Source: Sipunculus nudus
Lineage: Eukaryota; Annelida; Sipuncula; Golfingiida; Sipunculidae
Direction: 5' to 3'
DNA: 64,000 nt
Assembly: GCA_026874595.1 (NCBI GenBank)
Contig: CM049308.1
Coordinates: 91,765,624-91,829,623 of the forward strand
Part shown: positions 11,538 to 22,449 of the stretch, in pieces
Numbering within the stretch: the stretch's first letter is position 1
How the letters are laid out: every line of letters starts with the position of its first letter
Notes under the pieces: model-generated
Seen by the model: the letters and a program-made list of their open reading frames with translations, nothing else
The model's database searches: none
Told to the model about the DNA's origin: nothing
Translations under genes and position numbers: made by a program

Positions 11538-12311
11538 TTTTTTAATGACCAGTTGTTAAAACTGGTGATTAGACTTCTAACTTCAAATATGGATAGCTTT
11601 GACTTGAGATTTACAAATTTAAATCAGTTAAATATTGACTGAAATAATGATTTATGACTGATTTATGTATAGATATGTTCATAGTCAATGTCAGTTTTCA
11701 GTTAAAACTTTTTCATATGATATTTTATCCCGACATTTTTCTGACATCTCAGAAATAGTCTTGTGCACAAAGTTACTTAATATAACATTGTTTCTCTTTT
11801 AAGAGAAAGTTAATAAATGATCCTAATATATAAATTCAGCTGAAATGTGAACTTATTGTACCCATTGGCAGCAAGAATAAATAAATGGTCCGCCTTTGTA
11901 AGTATGTTTGTTTGGAAGATGACCAGCATACATATGTTTCTACACTGGCTGGGTCCATTCATCCTGTCATGTGAAATGTGAACTCTATTCTGCGCTAGTA
12001 TAAGACATAATCTGCTGGGCATTAATGGAATTATTCAGCTGGAGAAAACCCTGCTAATCTGGTCAGCAGGTGTAATGCTTAAGAAAAGCCTGTTTATAGG
12101 CAGTTTTGGAGCAATCAAGTGAACATAGAGTTTATTCAGTTTGAAAATTACTTGTTCACCTGTAAATCTGGTATTTGTACACATCATCATCTTAATGCTA
12201 TTAAGTGTTGATGTCGTTTTTATTTTCTTATAGGTCCCAATTTGAAGCCATTTAAAGAGAATACCTACTTGTACACATGTATATGTTTAATCCTCAGATC
12301 CCTTAATCTAT

Positions 12312-12366
12312 TTGTTTTTCTCTTTCTTTCTCTCTTTCTTTCCCTTCCTTTCTCTCTTTCTCTCTG
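12312..12366. repeat. CT-rich (CTTT/CTCT)n polypyrimidine tract
   Basis: Long run of mixed TTTC/TCTC units. It produces a spurious Arg/Lys/Glu-rich open frame on the minus strand. Confidence 0.85.
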
Positions 12367-13264
12367 ACATTTGTGTGAATTTGTTTTCATCCCCTCTTTT
12401 TCTCTGCCATATATTCTTTCTTTCTCTCCATAATGGCAACCCAGCAATCTTTTTTTTTGTTGATAACTAACTATCTGGCATTCTAGCTTTTTCTTTATTT
12501 CTTAATCACCTTAATTTTATGGTCTCTATAGGCATACAATGCTTGCAGTCATTCCTCTCACATTAAGGATAAGATTACTAGGCTTCAGTGTTGTCAGAGT
12601 ATATTGTTAACAGGTGCCATACATTGTCAACCTGTATTGTCACATTCTTATATTGTGTGACCATGTTTAATACTTAATAGCCACAGAGTAAGCATGTGAT
12701 TTCATCTTGAGCCACATTCCAGTAAGCCATTCTGTCTGATTGACAGGTGAGTAATGCCTACTCAGCTATGGTAAACTGTGGAATGTGGCCAAATTAAATC
12801 TGGCATGTCATCTACATCATTATCTTGCTTCGTTAAATAATCATCAATACACCCAAAAACATTGTACAGGTATACTTCATAAATGTCCTCAAAATACTCT
12901 CAGGTACATTACAATAGGTACTTTTTTTAATTACTTATTTTTTACTGTTACCTTGCTTGGCAGATATAGTGCATTTTTTCTTTACTTCTACAGTTATATC
13001 AGCACTTGATGTGTCAGAGTTATAATAGCCGGTAAATACTCACATTCAAGTGGTCCTCCTACTGCTACTTTCATGCAGAGGTTTGCATTTATGCCTTTGT
13101 GGATATAAAGACCAAAAATGCTTATCCAAGATTTTTAAAATACTGCCCACAGTACAAGAAGAGTACAAAGATTATATTTCTCCTTTATGTTTATCAACAA
13201 AAAAAGTGCCATCTGTATTGACATATACTTTAATGACAAATCTTGGCAATATTACAAGTTTTCA

Positions 13265-14390
13265 CAGATAATAATCCTCTCATAGGTAGCACAATCCTCT
13301 CACAGGTGAAAGTCCTGTATCAGTGAGCATGATCCTGTCCCAGGTAACATAATCCTGTCACAAACACAATTAATAGTCCTGGCCAAGATAGCACGATCCT
13401 GTCACAGGTTATAGTCTGGCCAGCCCAAGGTAGCTTGATCCAGTCATAGGTAAATGTCCTGTCCAAGGTGGCATGATCCTGTCATAGGTAATAGTCTGGC
13501 CTGCCCTAGGTATCTTGATCCAGTCATAGGTAATAGTCCTGTCCAAGGTAGAACAATCCAGTCACAGGTGATAGTCCTGTCCATGGTAGCACAATTCTGT
13601 CACAGGTGATATTCCTCTCAGGTAGCCCAAGGTAGCTTTATCCAGTCATAGGTAAATGTCCTGTCCAAGGTGGCATGATCCTGTCATAGGTAATAGTCTG
13701 GCCTGCCCTAGGTATCTTGATCCAGTCATAGGTAATAGTCCTGTCCAAGGTAGAACAATCCAGTCACAGGTGATAGTCCTGTCCATGGTAGCACAATTCT
13801 GTCACAGGTGATATTCCTCTCAGGTAGCACAATTTTCTCACAGGTGATGGTCCTGTCCAAGGTAGCATGATCCTGTCACAGATAATAGTCCTGTCCCAGG
13901 TAGCATGATCCTGACTCAGGTGATAGCCCTATTCCAGATAACATGATCCTGCCACAGGAACTAGTCCTGTCACAGGTAATAGTTCAGTCATAGGTAATAG
14001 CCCTGTCACAGGTAGCATGATCCTGTCACAGGAAATAGTCCTGTCACAGGTAATAATCCAGTCACAGGTAATAGTCCTGTCACAGGTAGCATGATCCTTT
14101 CACAGATGATATTCCTGCTCCAGATGACATGATCCTGTCACAGGTAATAGTCATGTTGCAGATAATTGTCCTGTCAAAGGTAGCATATGATCCTGTCACA
14201 GGTAATTTTTATCTGTTGTAGGTAGTATAGTCCTCTCGAAGGTAATAGACCTGTCCCAGGTTGCATGATCCTGTAACAAGTGATAATAATCCTAGCCAGG
14301 TGGTGTAAACTTATCACAGGTAATACAGTTATATAACAGGTAGGATGATCCTGTCACTGGCAGTAAAACTGTTCACAGGTAGCATGCCCC
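13265..14390. repeat. Degenerate minisatellite of 18- to 20-bp units rich in CAGGTA/G
   Basis: Two alternating units, CCTGTCACAGGTAATAGT (18 bp) and CCTGTCACAGGTAGCATGAT (20 bp), build a roughly 38-bp dimer over about 1.1 kb. CCTGT-n-ACAGG is itself a hyphenated palindrome. I count about 44 AGGT steps by eye. Within it, 13427-13628 is duplicated almost exactly at 13629-13830 (202-bp period). Units decay toward both ends. Confidence 0.85.
13427..13830. repeat. 202-bp higher-order duplication inside the minisatellite
   Basis: Both halves start at AAGGTAGCTT(G/T)ATCCAGTC and pass through the same non-consensus landmarks (GTCTGGCCTGCCCTAGG, GTAGAACAATCCAGTC, GTCCATGGTAGC) in the same order with almost no differences. 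This implies a recent unequal exchange or slippage event on top of the older short-unit array. Confidence 0.85.
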
Positions 14391-15120
14391 TGTCATCAGC
14401 ATTAATGGTTCTTACACTGACAGAAGTGGTCTGGATACTGATTTTAAAACATAAGATTCTTGCTTGTTTCAGAGAAGACTTATTACTTTTGGCGATAAAT
14501 AATAATTGAGTTTTATGGAATAATTCCCCCTGAGGGATGCTGCCATTGGGAAGTGCTGAGAAGCAGAGTATGTACCACTATGTCTGTCTGTCAGTGTGTC
14601 TGTCTCTGTTGGTATATTTGTATATAAGCTTGTCTGCCCTGGGAGAGGAGAACACTCCACTAACATACATCTGGGGCTCTTAGTTAGCAGAGTTGGCCAC
14701 AGGGTGATATAGAGCACAGCAATAAGTAACTGCTCCCCAGATTACGCACTCGCAGCCCCCCACCAGGCCCCGCCATATTTACTACCTCCTGTACTGTGGC
14801 AAACCAAAGATCCCGGGGCAGTTTTCTTCTCGGCTACAGCTGCTTCATCCAGTCATTCCAGACAAGACACAAAACATTCTCTCAGTTGTAACCCTCTTTC
14901 CTAGTCTGAACTAACATTGTAAGCCTCCGCAGTACATGACTGTAGTAAACTGCCATTTACTTCTAAGCTCACCTGTGTTCAGTAAAACATTGTTGTGTGC
15001 AATCATCCCCCCACCCCCCCGGCAAGCAGGCATTATAACAATGTTGTCTCTGCTTTGTCTGTACTTTGTGTAAAGGTAACATTAATCACAGCTACTGCAA
15101 GTTCAGTCAGTTCCTACAGC
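14391..15120. other. Gene-free stretch of somewhat higher GC
   Basis: The segment around 14700-14960 is visibly richer in C than its surroundings, with runs such as CCCCCCCACC near 15007. No exon or promoter pattern could be supported. The minus-strand frame at 14469-14717 has no recognisable domain. Confidence 0.4.
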
Positions 15121-15150
15121 ACACACACACATACATACAAACATACATAC
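15121..15150. repeat. (CA)n/(CATA)n microsatellite
   Basis: Five CA units run into CATACATACAAACATACATAC. Confidence 0.85.
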
Positions 15151-15235
15151 CTCCAAGAGAAGATCTGACTCTCCAGAGAGACAATATATTGAAGAGAATA
15201 TTTAACAGCACTTGACAATATTTTTTAAAGAGAAT

Positions 15236-15490
15236 AATTATCAAGATACTGGAGGTTTTGTTTCAAATTTTTAATTATTCTAGGGGGTACTTATGAGCCC
15301 CATAGCTCAGAGGATGAAGGTCACAGTGACCTAATTTTAGGTTTCCAAAGATATTTTTTATAAACCCACATGGATATTCAGTTACAAGTTTCTAGGATTA
15401 GCAGTTATGATTGTGCCCTGCTAACAGAAGGACAACAGACAAAACGCCATTCCTGTGTATACCTCAGTTGACCTTCAGTCAGCTGAGCTA
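15236..15490 (+). repeat. Dispersed ERE-repeat family, copy 3
   Basis: Full-length relative of the copy at 7399-7669. It carries AGGTCACAGTGACCT at 15318-15332, the perfect 15-bp inverted repeat I recognise as the classical vitellogenin estrogen response element core. It ends at CAGTCAGCTGAGCTA. Confidence 0.7.
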
Positions 15491-16460
15491 ACATTTTACA
15501 GATCTATACATTTAGAATGTAATATTTCTGTACCACTTTTTAGTAAACACCTGTTCATTCACCTGATGATTCTCTGAAGTGCAGGATGAGTGCTTTCTTA
15601 GCTGGATATTAGAGTAGACATTTTGATTCAATATGTAATATTGTTAGTGGCAGGATCCATACCTCTTGTCAAATTTATTTGCTTATTCATCAATAAAACA
15701 GTTATTTTCAGGAAACACTTTGATAAGTTGGAACACCGGTCACATCATTTTCATGAGTGATGCATGATTGCATGCCATTTGACATTTTTTTTTTATTTTT
15801 GTGGGATCAGTTTGGGCATGGACTGTCAGTTTGGTTCAAGTGTGTTTATAGAGTCACTTCATTATCAGTCAGACACACCTTTTTGCAGGTACCTGATGTC
15901 AGATCAATATATCATGCACATATTCCAAACTAGAGACAATACAACCTGGATTCAGCATTGTCTGCTTTTTTTTCACCAGTGAACCAGCTTGTACAGGAAC
16001 CTGCATTTTATTGTACAACATCAATTACCATTATATTTATCTACAATATGTCCATTCTTTATTTATTCAACATATAGAAACAACTCATGGGGCAACATTA
16101 TAATAAATCTAATATGCCAATTTCTGTATAAATTCAAGATTATTATTTTCTTAATTAGTAAAATGAATTTAGGAGATGCAAAATAAATTGGAGATGATGT
16201 TTGCAGGGACTCCTGTTGAAACAGCTAATGGCATAAACAACATTTACTTTTGTCAAGCTATGTGTAATCAATATTATTTATTTGTTCATGGGTGAAACTG
16301 GTTGAATAATTGGAAAGTGATGTCTGCCAGAATTCTTCTAGAAACAGCTGCTTTAGACTGATTTCTCACATAAACAGGATACTTGGGCTCTCAGGTTTAT
16401 TTGAGGTTGCTCTGATTTTATCAACAGATTTATCTACCTGAGGAGCTCTTGAGAATGGCA
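15491..16460. other. Gene-free AT-rich stretch
   Basis: Nothing recognised; only short open frames typical of AT-rich DNA. Confidence 0.45.
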
Positions 16461-16850
16461 GTACTTCGGGAAAACGAGTAACATTCTATCACAGTTTGAT
16501 AACACACTAAACCCATGCCGGCAGTAGTAAAATTTCTGAAGCTGCCCCTGTGTGATCTTGGCGTATATCTTTAGTCATTGTAGTGTTGTACTCTCTCTGT
16601 GTTGGTATGAAACGTACCCTAGGGCCTTCAACAACTGCCTGGGAGCCGCCCTCTACGAGCGGGGTTAATGCATCGCAGGCTCTGTACAGTTTTACCTTGA
16701 CAGAAGTTACACCAGGTTTTTTAGTGGCGCTTATACAATTGGACTGTGTGTACACACCTGGCCTGCTGTTTATTCTCTCGACCAGCCCAAGCACATGCTC
16801 GCCATTTTTTTTCTTCTTTGTTGTTTCTACCCAACACACTGGCACATTTA
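16461..16850. other. CpG-enriched segment, open on both strands
   Basis: CpG steps are clustered compared with the flanks (GAAACGTACC, GAGCCGCCC, TACGAGCGGGG, GCATCGCAGG, GTGGCGC). A 115-codon frame on minus (16854-16507) and a 100-codon frame on plus (16583-16885) overlap, so openness alone does not indicate coding. I recognise no protein family in either. It could be a diverged exon, a regulatory CpG cluster or the inside of a young repeat. Confidence 0.25.
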
Positions 16851-16859
16851 TCATTAAAT

Positions 16860-18290
16860 TTAGGGAGGGGGGCTGCTTGCTGTGAAATTAAGTACTAGGC
16901 TGCCTGGAACAAATTCTTTGAAGTTGCCTTATAGGAATGGGCAATAACTACTGCACCAGTTTTGTGAATATTTCTCTTCTTGCAGGCTTGTCTGCATCTT
17001 ATCTTTGTTTAACAAGTTTTTTTATGTTGTAAATGTTTCATATAGTAAAACAGGGCTTATAATAACCATTTGTTTATAATTACAGTAAATTTTTGGTGGA
17101 CATTCATATGATAGCAGGCATACGGTAACATTCTTTCAAGGAAAATGCAACTCTTCTGCATTATACTAATTTAAGTTAGATTAGGAATAACACAAATAGT
17201 CATTGTTAATTTGGGAGTTCAACTCAGAGTAGGGGTTTCTTTCTATGGAAAGAAACCCCACTTTGTTGTAATTTTAGAATAACTGATTGCATGCAACATT
17301 CATAGATTTGGAGATAGAAAGATTCTGAAGGATACTGCAGAAAGATGTCTAGCTTGAAAGAAAAATTTATTGATAAAATGATAACACTTTAAAAACAGTG
17401 TGATGGAGATGGGAAGGAATAATTTAGCATAAAAAAACAAATGGCTTCTTGTTTACTCTCCTGAACTCAATACCAAGTGAAACCTGATAGTGAGGATTGT
17501 GAGGAATCATGTGAATGGGTGTGCAAAAAAGGGAAATTATAGCTTTGAATTATTTAGCTACTGGATCAATAACATGAGTGAAAAAATGTTAAAATGGTAA
17601 GAGATAGCAGTACCCTTATTTTACTGAAATGAAAGTGATGTGTGTCTGCATGTTTGTGTGGGTGTTTGTATGAGTTTATGAGTGTGTATATTGTCCTTAT
17701 GAGGTCATATAAGTGAACCTGAGAGAAGTCTCTAGTGGAGTGAAAGCTGCTTATTAGGATTTAAAACCCCTTCTGACAAAGTAAAGAGAACATACTGTTA
17801 TAATAACTGATAATCACCAATCAGATTTATTTGTGATAGTAGAGTAGTTTAAGAGCTTAATTTATAAATAGAATATAATCCCTTAAGCCAGGATACCTGG
17901 CAGCAACAAAACACAGAAATAAAATTTTACTAACTTAATTTGCTTGAACTGTACAGAATTAGTGCTGTTCATGAGTAGATTTGTTTGATTATTTTAGAAG
18001 CATTTTTGCCCCATCAAGTGTGCTCAAGTTTCCATTGCACATGATTTGGAAAGATAGTTACAGTTTAAATTAGCTGCCAAGTATTAATGTAACCAGATAT
18101 CTGACCATTGATACAAGATTAACTATAGAGTGGGGATTAGGACAACTAAGTACATAAGCTTTTTATCTGGATTAGGTACTCTAGGTTTGGAGAGGCATTA
18201 TTGTGATCTAGAGGCAATATGTGCACAGACTGGCTATATTCATGGTTCAGAGAAACAGCAAGGGGTACAAACATGCAGGCAATAAGGTAC
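16860..18290. other. Gene-free AT-rich stretch
   Basis: Only a short perfect hairpin at 17232-17259 (12-bp stem, 4-nt loop) and a GT-rich patch near 17640-17695 stand out. Confidence 0.45.
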
Positions 18291-18294
18291 TCAC

Positions 18295-18544
18295 CTTTGT
18301 AAAAACCAGATTGAAAAGTCCTTTTATCCAACCTGGTACATAATCCCAGAAGATCCTGGAAATTTCCTTGGAAATAAGTTCCTGGAAGAATCCTAGAAGC
18401 AGCAGTAATCCATGCAGCAAGTGACTGATGTGCTGCTGTGGAGCCAGATAAGCTAGCAGCCTGTAGGCAAGTAGAGTTTCCCTCACTCAACGGCAGCCAC
18501 CGATCAGAGCTACAAGGTCCAACAGGCCGTTCAGTCCCTTGCAT
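18295..18544 (-). other. Candidate first exon (coding or non-coding), unrecognised
   Basis: On the minus strand an ATG at 18544-18542 opens a frame starting MQGTERPVGPCSSDRWLPL. It runs to a near-consensus splice donor, ACAAAG|GTGAGTACC, with the exon ending at 18295 and GT at 18294-18293. A CCAAT box lies 54 nt upstream of the ATG (18602-18598), and the segment is richer in GC than the flanks. The frame remains open past the donor (to 18146), which weakens the coding case. The ATG context is poor and I recognise no domain. A non-coding first exon or lncRNA is as likely as a protein exon. Confidence 0.25.
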
Positions 18545-18597
18545 TCAGTCTTGCTCAATGCTGATAGGCTGCTACTGAGTACTGGACCAAGTGCCTG

Positions 18598-18602
18598 ATT
18601 GG
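18598..18602 (-). promoter_or_regulatory. Possible CCAAT box
   Basis: CCAAT on the minus strand, about 54 nt upstream of the ATG of the candidate exon. A single pentamer is weak evidence; its value is positional only. Confidence 0.15.
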
Positions 18603-18609
18603 ACAGAAA

Positions 18610-21600
18610 GAAAAAAAAATGAAAAATAATACATTTTCACTCATGCAGCACAGGAAATAAACAATTATGTTTTAGATCTGTTTGTGTTAAAGTTGTTAAA
18701 ATAGCCACTGTGTGGGTTCTCTATCCAGGTGTTTCCGTATGCGTTTCTGTGTAATATTTTCCTTTTATTTTTTATTTTCAGGTCTGGACCCTCATGCCTG
18801 TAACATATGAGGGCCAGCAATAACTCTCCTGCTCCAGTGTTCTCTCAACAAATCGAAGCTGCCGGTGGCCACAGCTGACTAACATACAATGTAAGACATA
18901 TACACTATAGGTGCCAAGCTCAGCTACAGTATGCATGAGTATGATATGTAAAGCTTATTGTTCACTACTCAGGTACCTGTATATTGCAAACAGGTGCGGC
19001 AGGCTTCATATAAATTCTCTGCACTATTAGTGTTGATACCTTGAAGTGACTGTCACCTAATAAGCCTGACACTCCAGATATACCAAACCTTTAATTTCCT
19101 CACTACTTTGTTCTTCACGGCCATGAATGGATAAATCCAGCCTATACAAACCAGTGGCAGATATATAGCTTAAGGCTTTATTCCTACTGTATTATGCTGC
19201 CACAGTTGATTAACCAGTAGCTACAGACTGTGAGCGATTTTCTGCATAATGGTTCAGTTGAACAGCCTCTCTGGTATAAATATTAAGATTATAGAGGTTA
19301 TTGATACGATTACCGATCAGGGGTCAGACAGGGCATGTTGTGTTCGATCTTGCTGCGATCAGGGTTTTACTAACTTAGACTGCACTAATTAACTGATCCC
19401 CCTGAAGCAAGTATGAACAGTGAGTCTATTAACCAAAGTTCACAATAGAAAACTTGTAGCATATTTTTTTTTACCAGTAAATCATTTTACCAGACGGTCA
19501 CTAAATTAGTGTACTGTCTGGCAAGACCAGTGCAGCAGGGCTAAAATAATCAGGTTCAGATTTCTGTCACCTCATGTTGGTAAAATGTTTGGGCAAGTAG
19601 TGTGGTGTTGATTCTCTATTGCTAAGCAGGTGCAAATAGATCAGACATCAAGGGTAGATTGTGATTTGGGGGGGGGGGGATTGTCTGGTTTCAGATGAGA
19701 TTTAAAAAAGGAATTTATTCTGCAAAGTGTATCAGACCAGGCTAATTTCTGGCCAATGATGTTTCACCTTTCACAGATGGTCATGTATGAATTCAGGGAA
19801 CATCTAAAGGTGCCAGTATGATATTTGACTTTGTATTGTGATGTATCAGTGCAACTGAATCATTGCAACACTAACCACCATGATTATTGAAAGAAGAAAT
19901 TCATACAGTCTGTATGAACTGGTACCAGAGACACAAAATTATATTATAGTATTTCATAGTTCATTTTGTATCTGTTCAGCATGGTAAAGACATATGGAAC
20001 CTGTCTTGGCATTTCAGGCATAAATTAGATAAATTTGAAACGTCTAGCCTTTTTGTTAATTTTCATCATCATTCATATGATCCAGATATTTTCATCACAG
20101 CTAAGCTGAAACAGAGATATTGCACCAGTTTTGGAGAATAATCGGACCTTGGTCCATAACTGGTATGAACATTTTCCCCATAAGTACGGCTTGTATATTC
20201 TTTGTATTCTTAGTTATAGGTTTCACCTTCATCTCTATTATATCTCATTGGGGAAAGTTATCTTCACATTTAAAAGTTAGATCATTGTGACCTAATTTCT
20301 TAAGCTGCCGGTCAAATTGGCCAATCAGCTGTAATACATTCAAGTTTTATTTTCTTCAGAGCTGTAATATTCAAGCTGCATGGGATGTATACATCCCTTG
20401 GTATTAAAGAACTACAATAAACTGAAAATCATTGTCATCTACAGTTTTAAGGACACTTTTTTGAAATAGCCTTTTGACTCTTTGACTCTGCGCTTTTTTT
20501 AATCTCCCAAACCTCTCACTTTTGCCTAATTTTCCTGAGGTACAATGTGCAATCTTCATTTTTTCATATAGAAGCACCATGAAATAACCTCTGCAATATT
20601 TGTTCAAGTGCTACTATACTTGAATGAGTTTACTTCATTTCTGTACTTTTTGTAACATATCAGGCAACAAGCTGTTCAGCAAGTTATCTGGCATAACAGT
20701 CCGGGCTAAAAAATTATTTCACTGTATTTTGAGACTTGCCCTTACAGAGAACGAATACACTCATTCCAAAATGTCTACTGAGCAACCTGTCATATTTGAT
20801 GTATCAAATGCATTTGGCAATCATAATTTGTGTTTATGGTGATCAGCTGCTTGATGTTGCTCAGAAACACTGATAAATTGAACTCTTATCAGAGTAAATA
20901 ATCCTACAACAAGAGATAAGTAAATACTGTGACCTGTTGCTGTGTACAGACAACCATCCATCCATCTGGTGTCTCTTACCAAATGTAGAAAAGCCTTGAA
21001 TGATAAACTGCAGTTACAGAAGCTGCTCTAAATATTTCTTTCCTGATTTTTTTCCAGTTATTTGTTGTATGACATTTTTTGTTGTTTAGGTGTTGTTGAA
21101 TAAGATTAATGAATAATGATTTCCATAATACTGATGTTTCATGAATATTCATATTATGAAAATGAGATGAATCAGTATTCTGAAAATTGTTTCAGTGCTT
21201 AAGTAGCTAGTACATAATGAATCATCCCATTCACAGTTTTCTCCTATTAGAGCAGATATTAATTATGAGTTGATGTCTTCATTTTTGTCAGTGCGCCCTT
21301 GGAGATTCAAATTGAGTGTTGATATTCTAGAATGGATATGATGAATATAAAGAAGAGTGATGGTAACTAATGACTGGTTTTCATCAGTATAGTTTGTGAA
21401 AGGAAGGCTCATTTTTTCAGGGCACGTTTGTATAATAGATGAGATTATGATAAATGTCATAGACAACTTGTCTGACCACACTAAAAGCAAAGGAAGTGAA
21501 ATGAACAATTGTGTGTATCTGTGGATTTACAGCCCACTCTTGCTTTCTTTTAGAAAGCTGGCCATTCAGTGCCACTTTTTACTGTGTCAAAAATATCTTT

Positions 21601-22449
21601 CTTATGTTGCTTATGCCTTCATTACATTTTGAGTTAAAAAAAGTCTGAAAATACACAAGCTTTTTTCCTTTGAATTGTTCATACCAAATGGTATTTGTTG
21701 TCAAGAATACAGCCACAATTGATTACTACTGATAGAAAGCAAATATGCACATAAGAGTTCAACATGCATTTGAAACTAAACATTATCAGCTATTCATGAA
21801 GATTTAATCAGCTTTTGCCTGTACAGTTATTGTTTGGAAAATATCATATAGAATGATTGATAAACAAAAGACACTGCAAGTTTAACAAACTGTCCTCAGG
21901 CAAACTGGCAGAGCAGCCCTGGAATTGTGACTGGTTATAAATTAAATTGTATGTTATGCTAAATAATTCCATTATCTTTGTGTTATATCACCTTTGTCAT
22001 AATACAGAACATGAAAGACAAAGGCACAAAGACAATAAGACCACATGTGCAAGAAACTAATATCATATCAGGAAGTAGATGCCAGTTTGCCATGTAAAGA
22101 AAACAAAATTTTATAACCCAAGTAGTTTACGAAAACAGCCTGTGTTACAGGACAGATGGCTAGACAGCTGGGTGACTGGAGGATATTGCTTTAACTGGGC
22201 TGTTCCATAAAACAGACGAGGTCATATAAAATTCCAAAATATACAGATAGAAAACACAAAATAAGTGATGAACTTTGCAGTTAGAGCCTCATTTCAGTAT
22301 AGTTTGCCTGTGCATGCAATTGGACAAGTTGAACAACAGTTCTTTGACAGTCAAACAAATCCATAAAAGTAGGCAAACCAGTACATTCATCATTATGAGA
22401 CAAATGCCTGAACATCATTAAAAGACAGCTAGCTACTAAACATCCCATT
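18610..22449. other. Gene-free stretch
   Basis: About 3.8 kb with no supported gene. It holds a 12-G run (19668-19679), a near-perfect palindromic hairpin (19490-19521) and a small motif at 20279-20293 (AGATCATTGTGACCTAATTTC) that may be a fragment of the ERE-repeat family. Confidence 0.45.
19668..19679. repeat. G12 homopolymer
   Basis: Twelve consecutive G. Confidence 0.9.

Noticed and set aside
12265-12447. Arg/Lys/Glu-rich minus-strand frame
   Set aside because: Pure consequence of the polypyrimidine tract at 12312-12366.
18247-18486. Alternative minus frame (79 codons) over the candidate exon at 18295-18544
   Set aside because: Begins at GTG immediately after an in-frame TGA and has no ATG; it cannot start there in a eukaryote unless it is an internal exon, for which no acceptor is visible.
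20279-20293. AGATCATTGTGACCT as a sixth ERE-family copy
   Set aside because: One mismatch from the palindrome and followed by AATTTC as in the family, but the flanks do not extend the similarity enough to call a copy.
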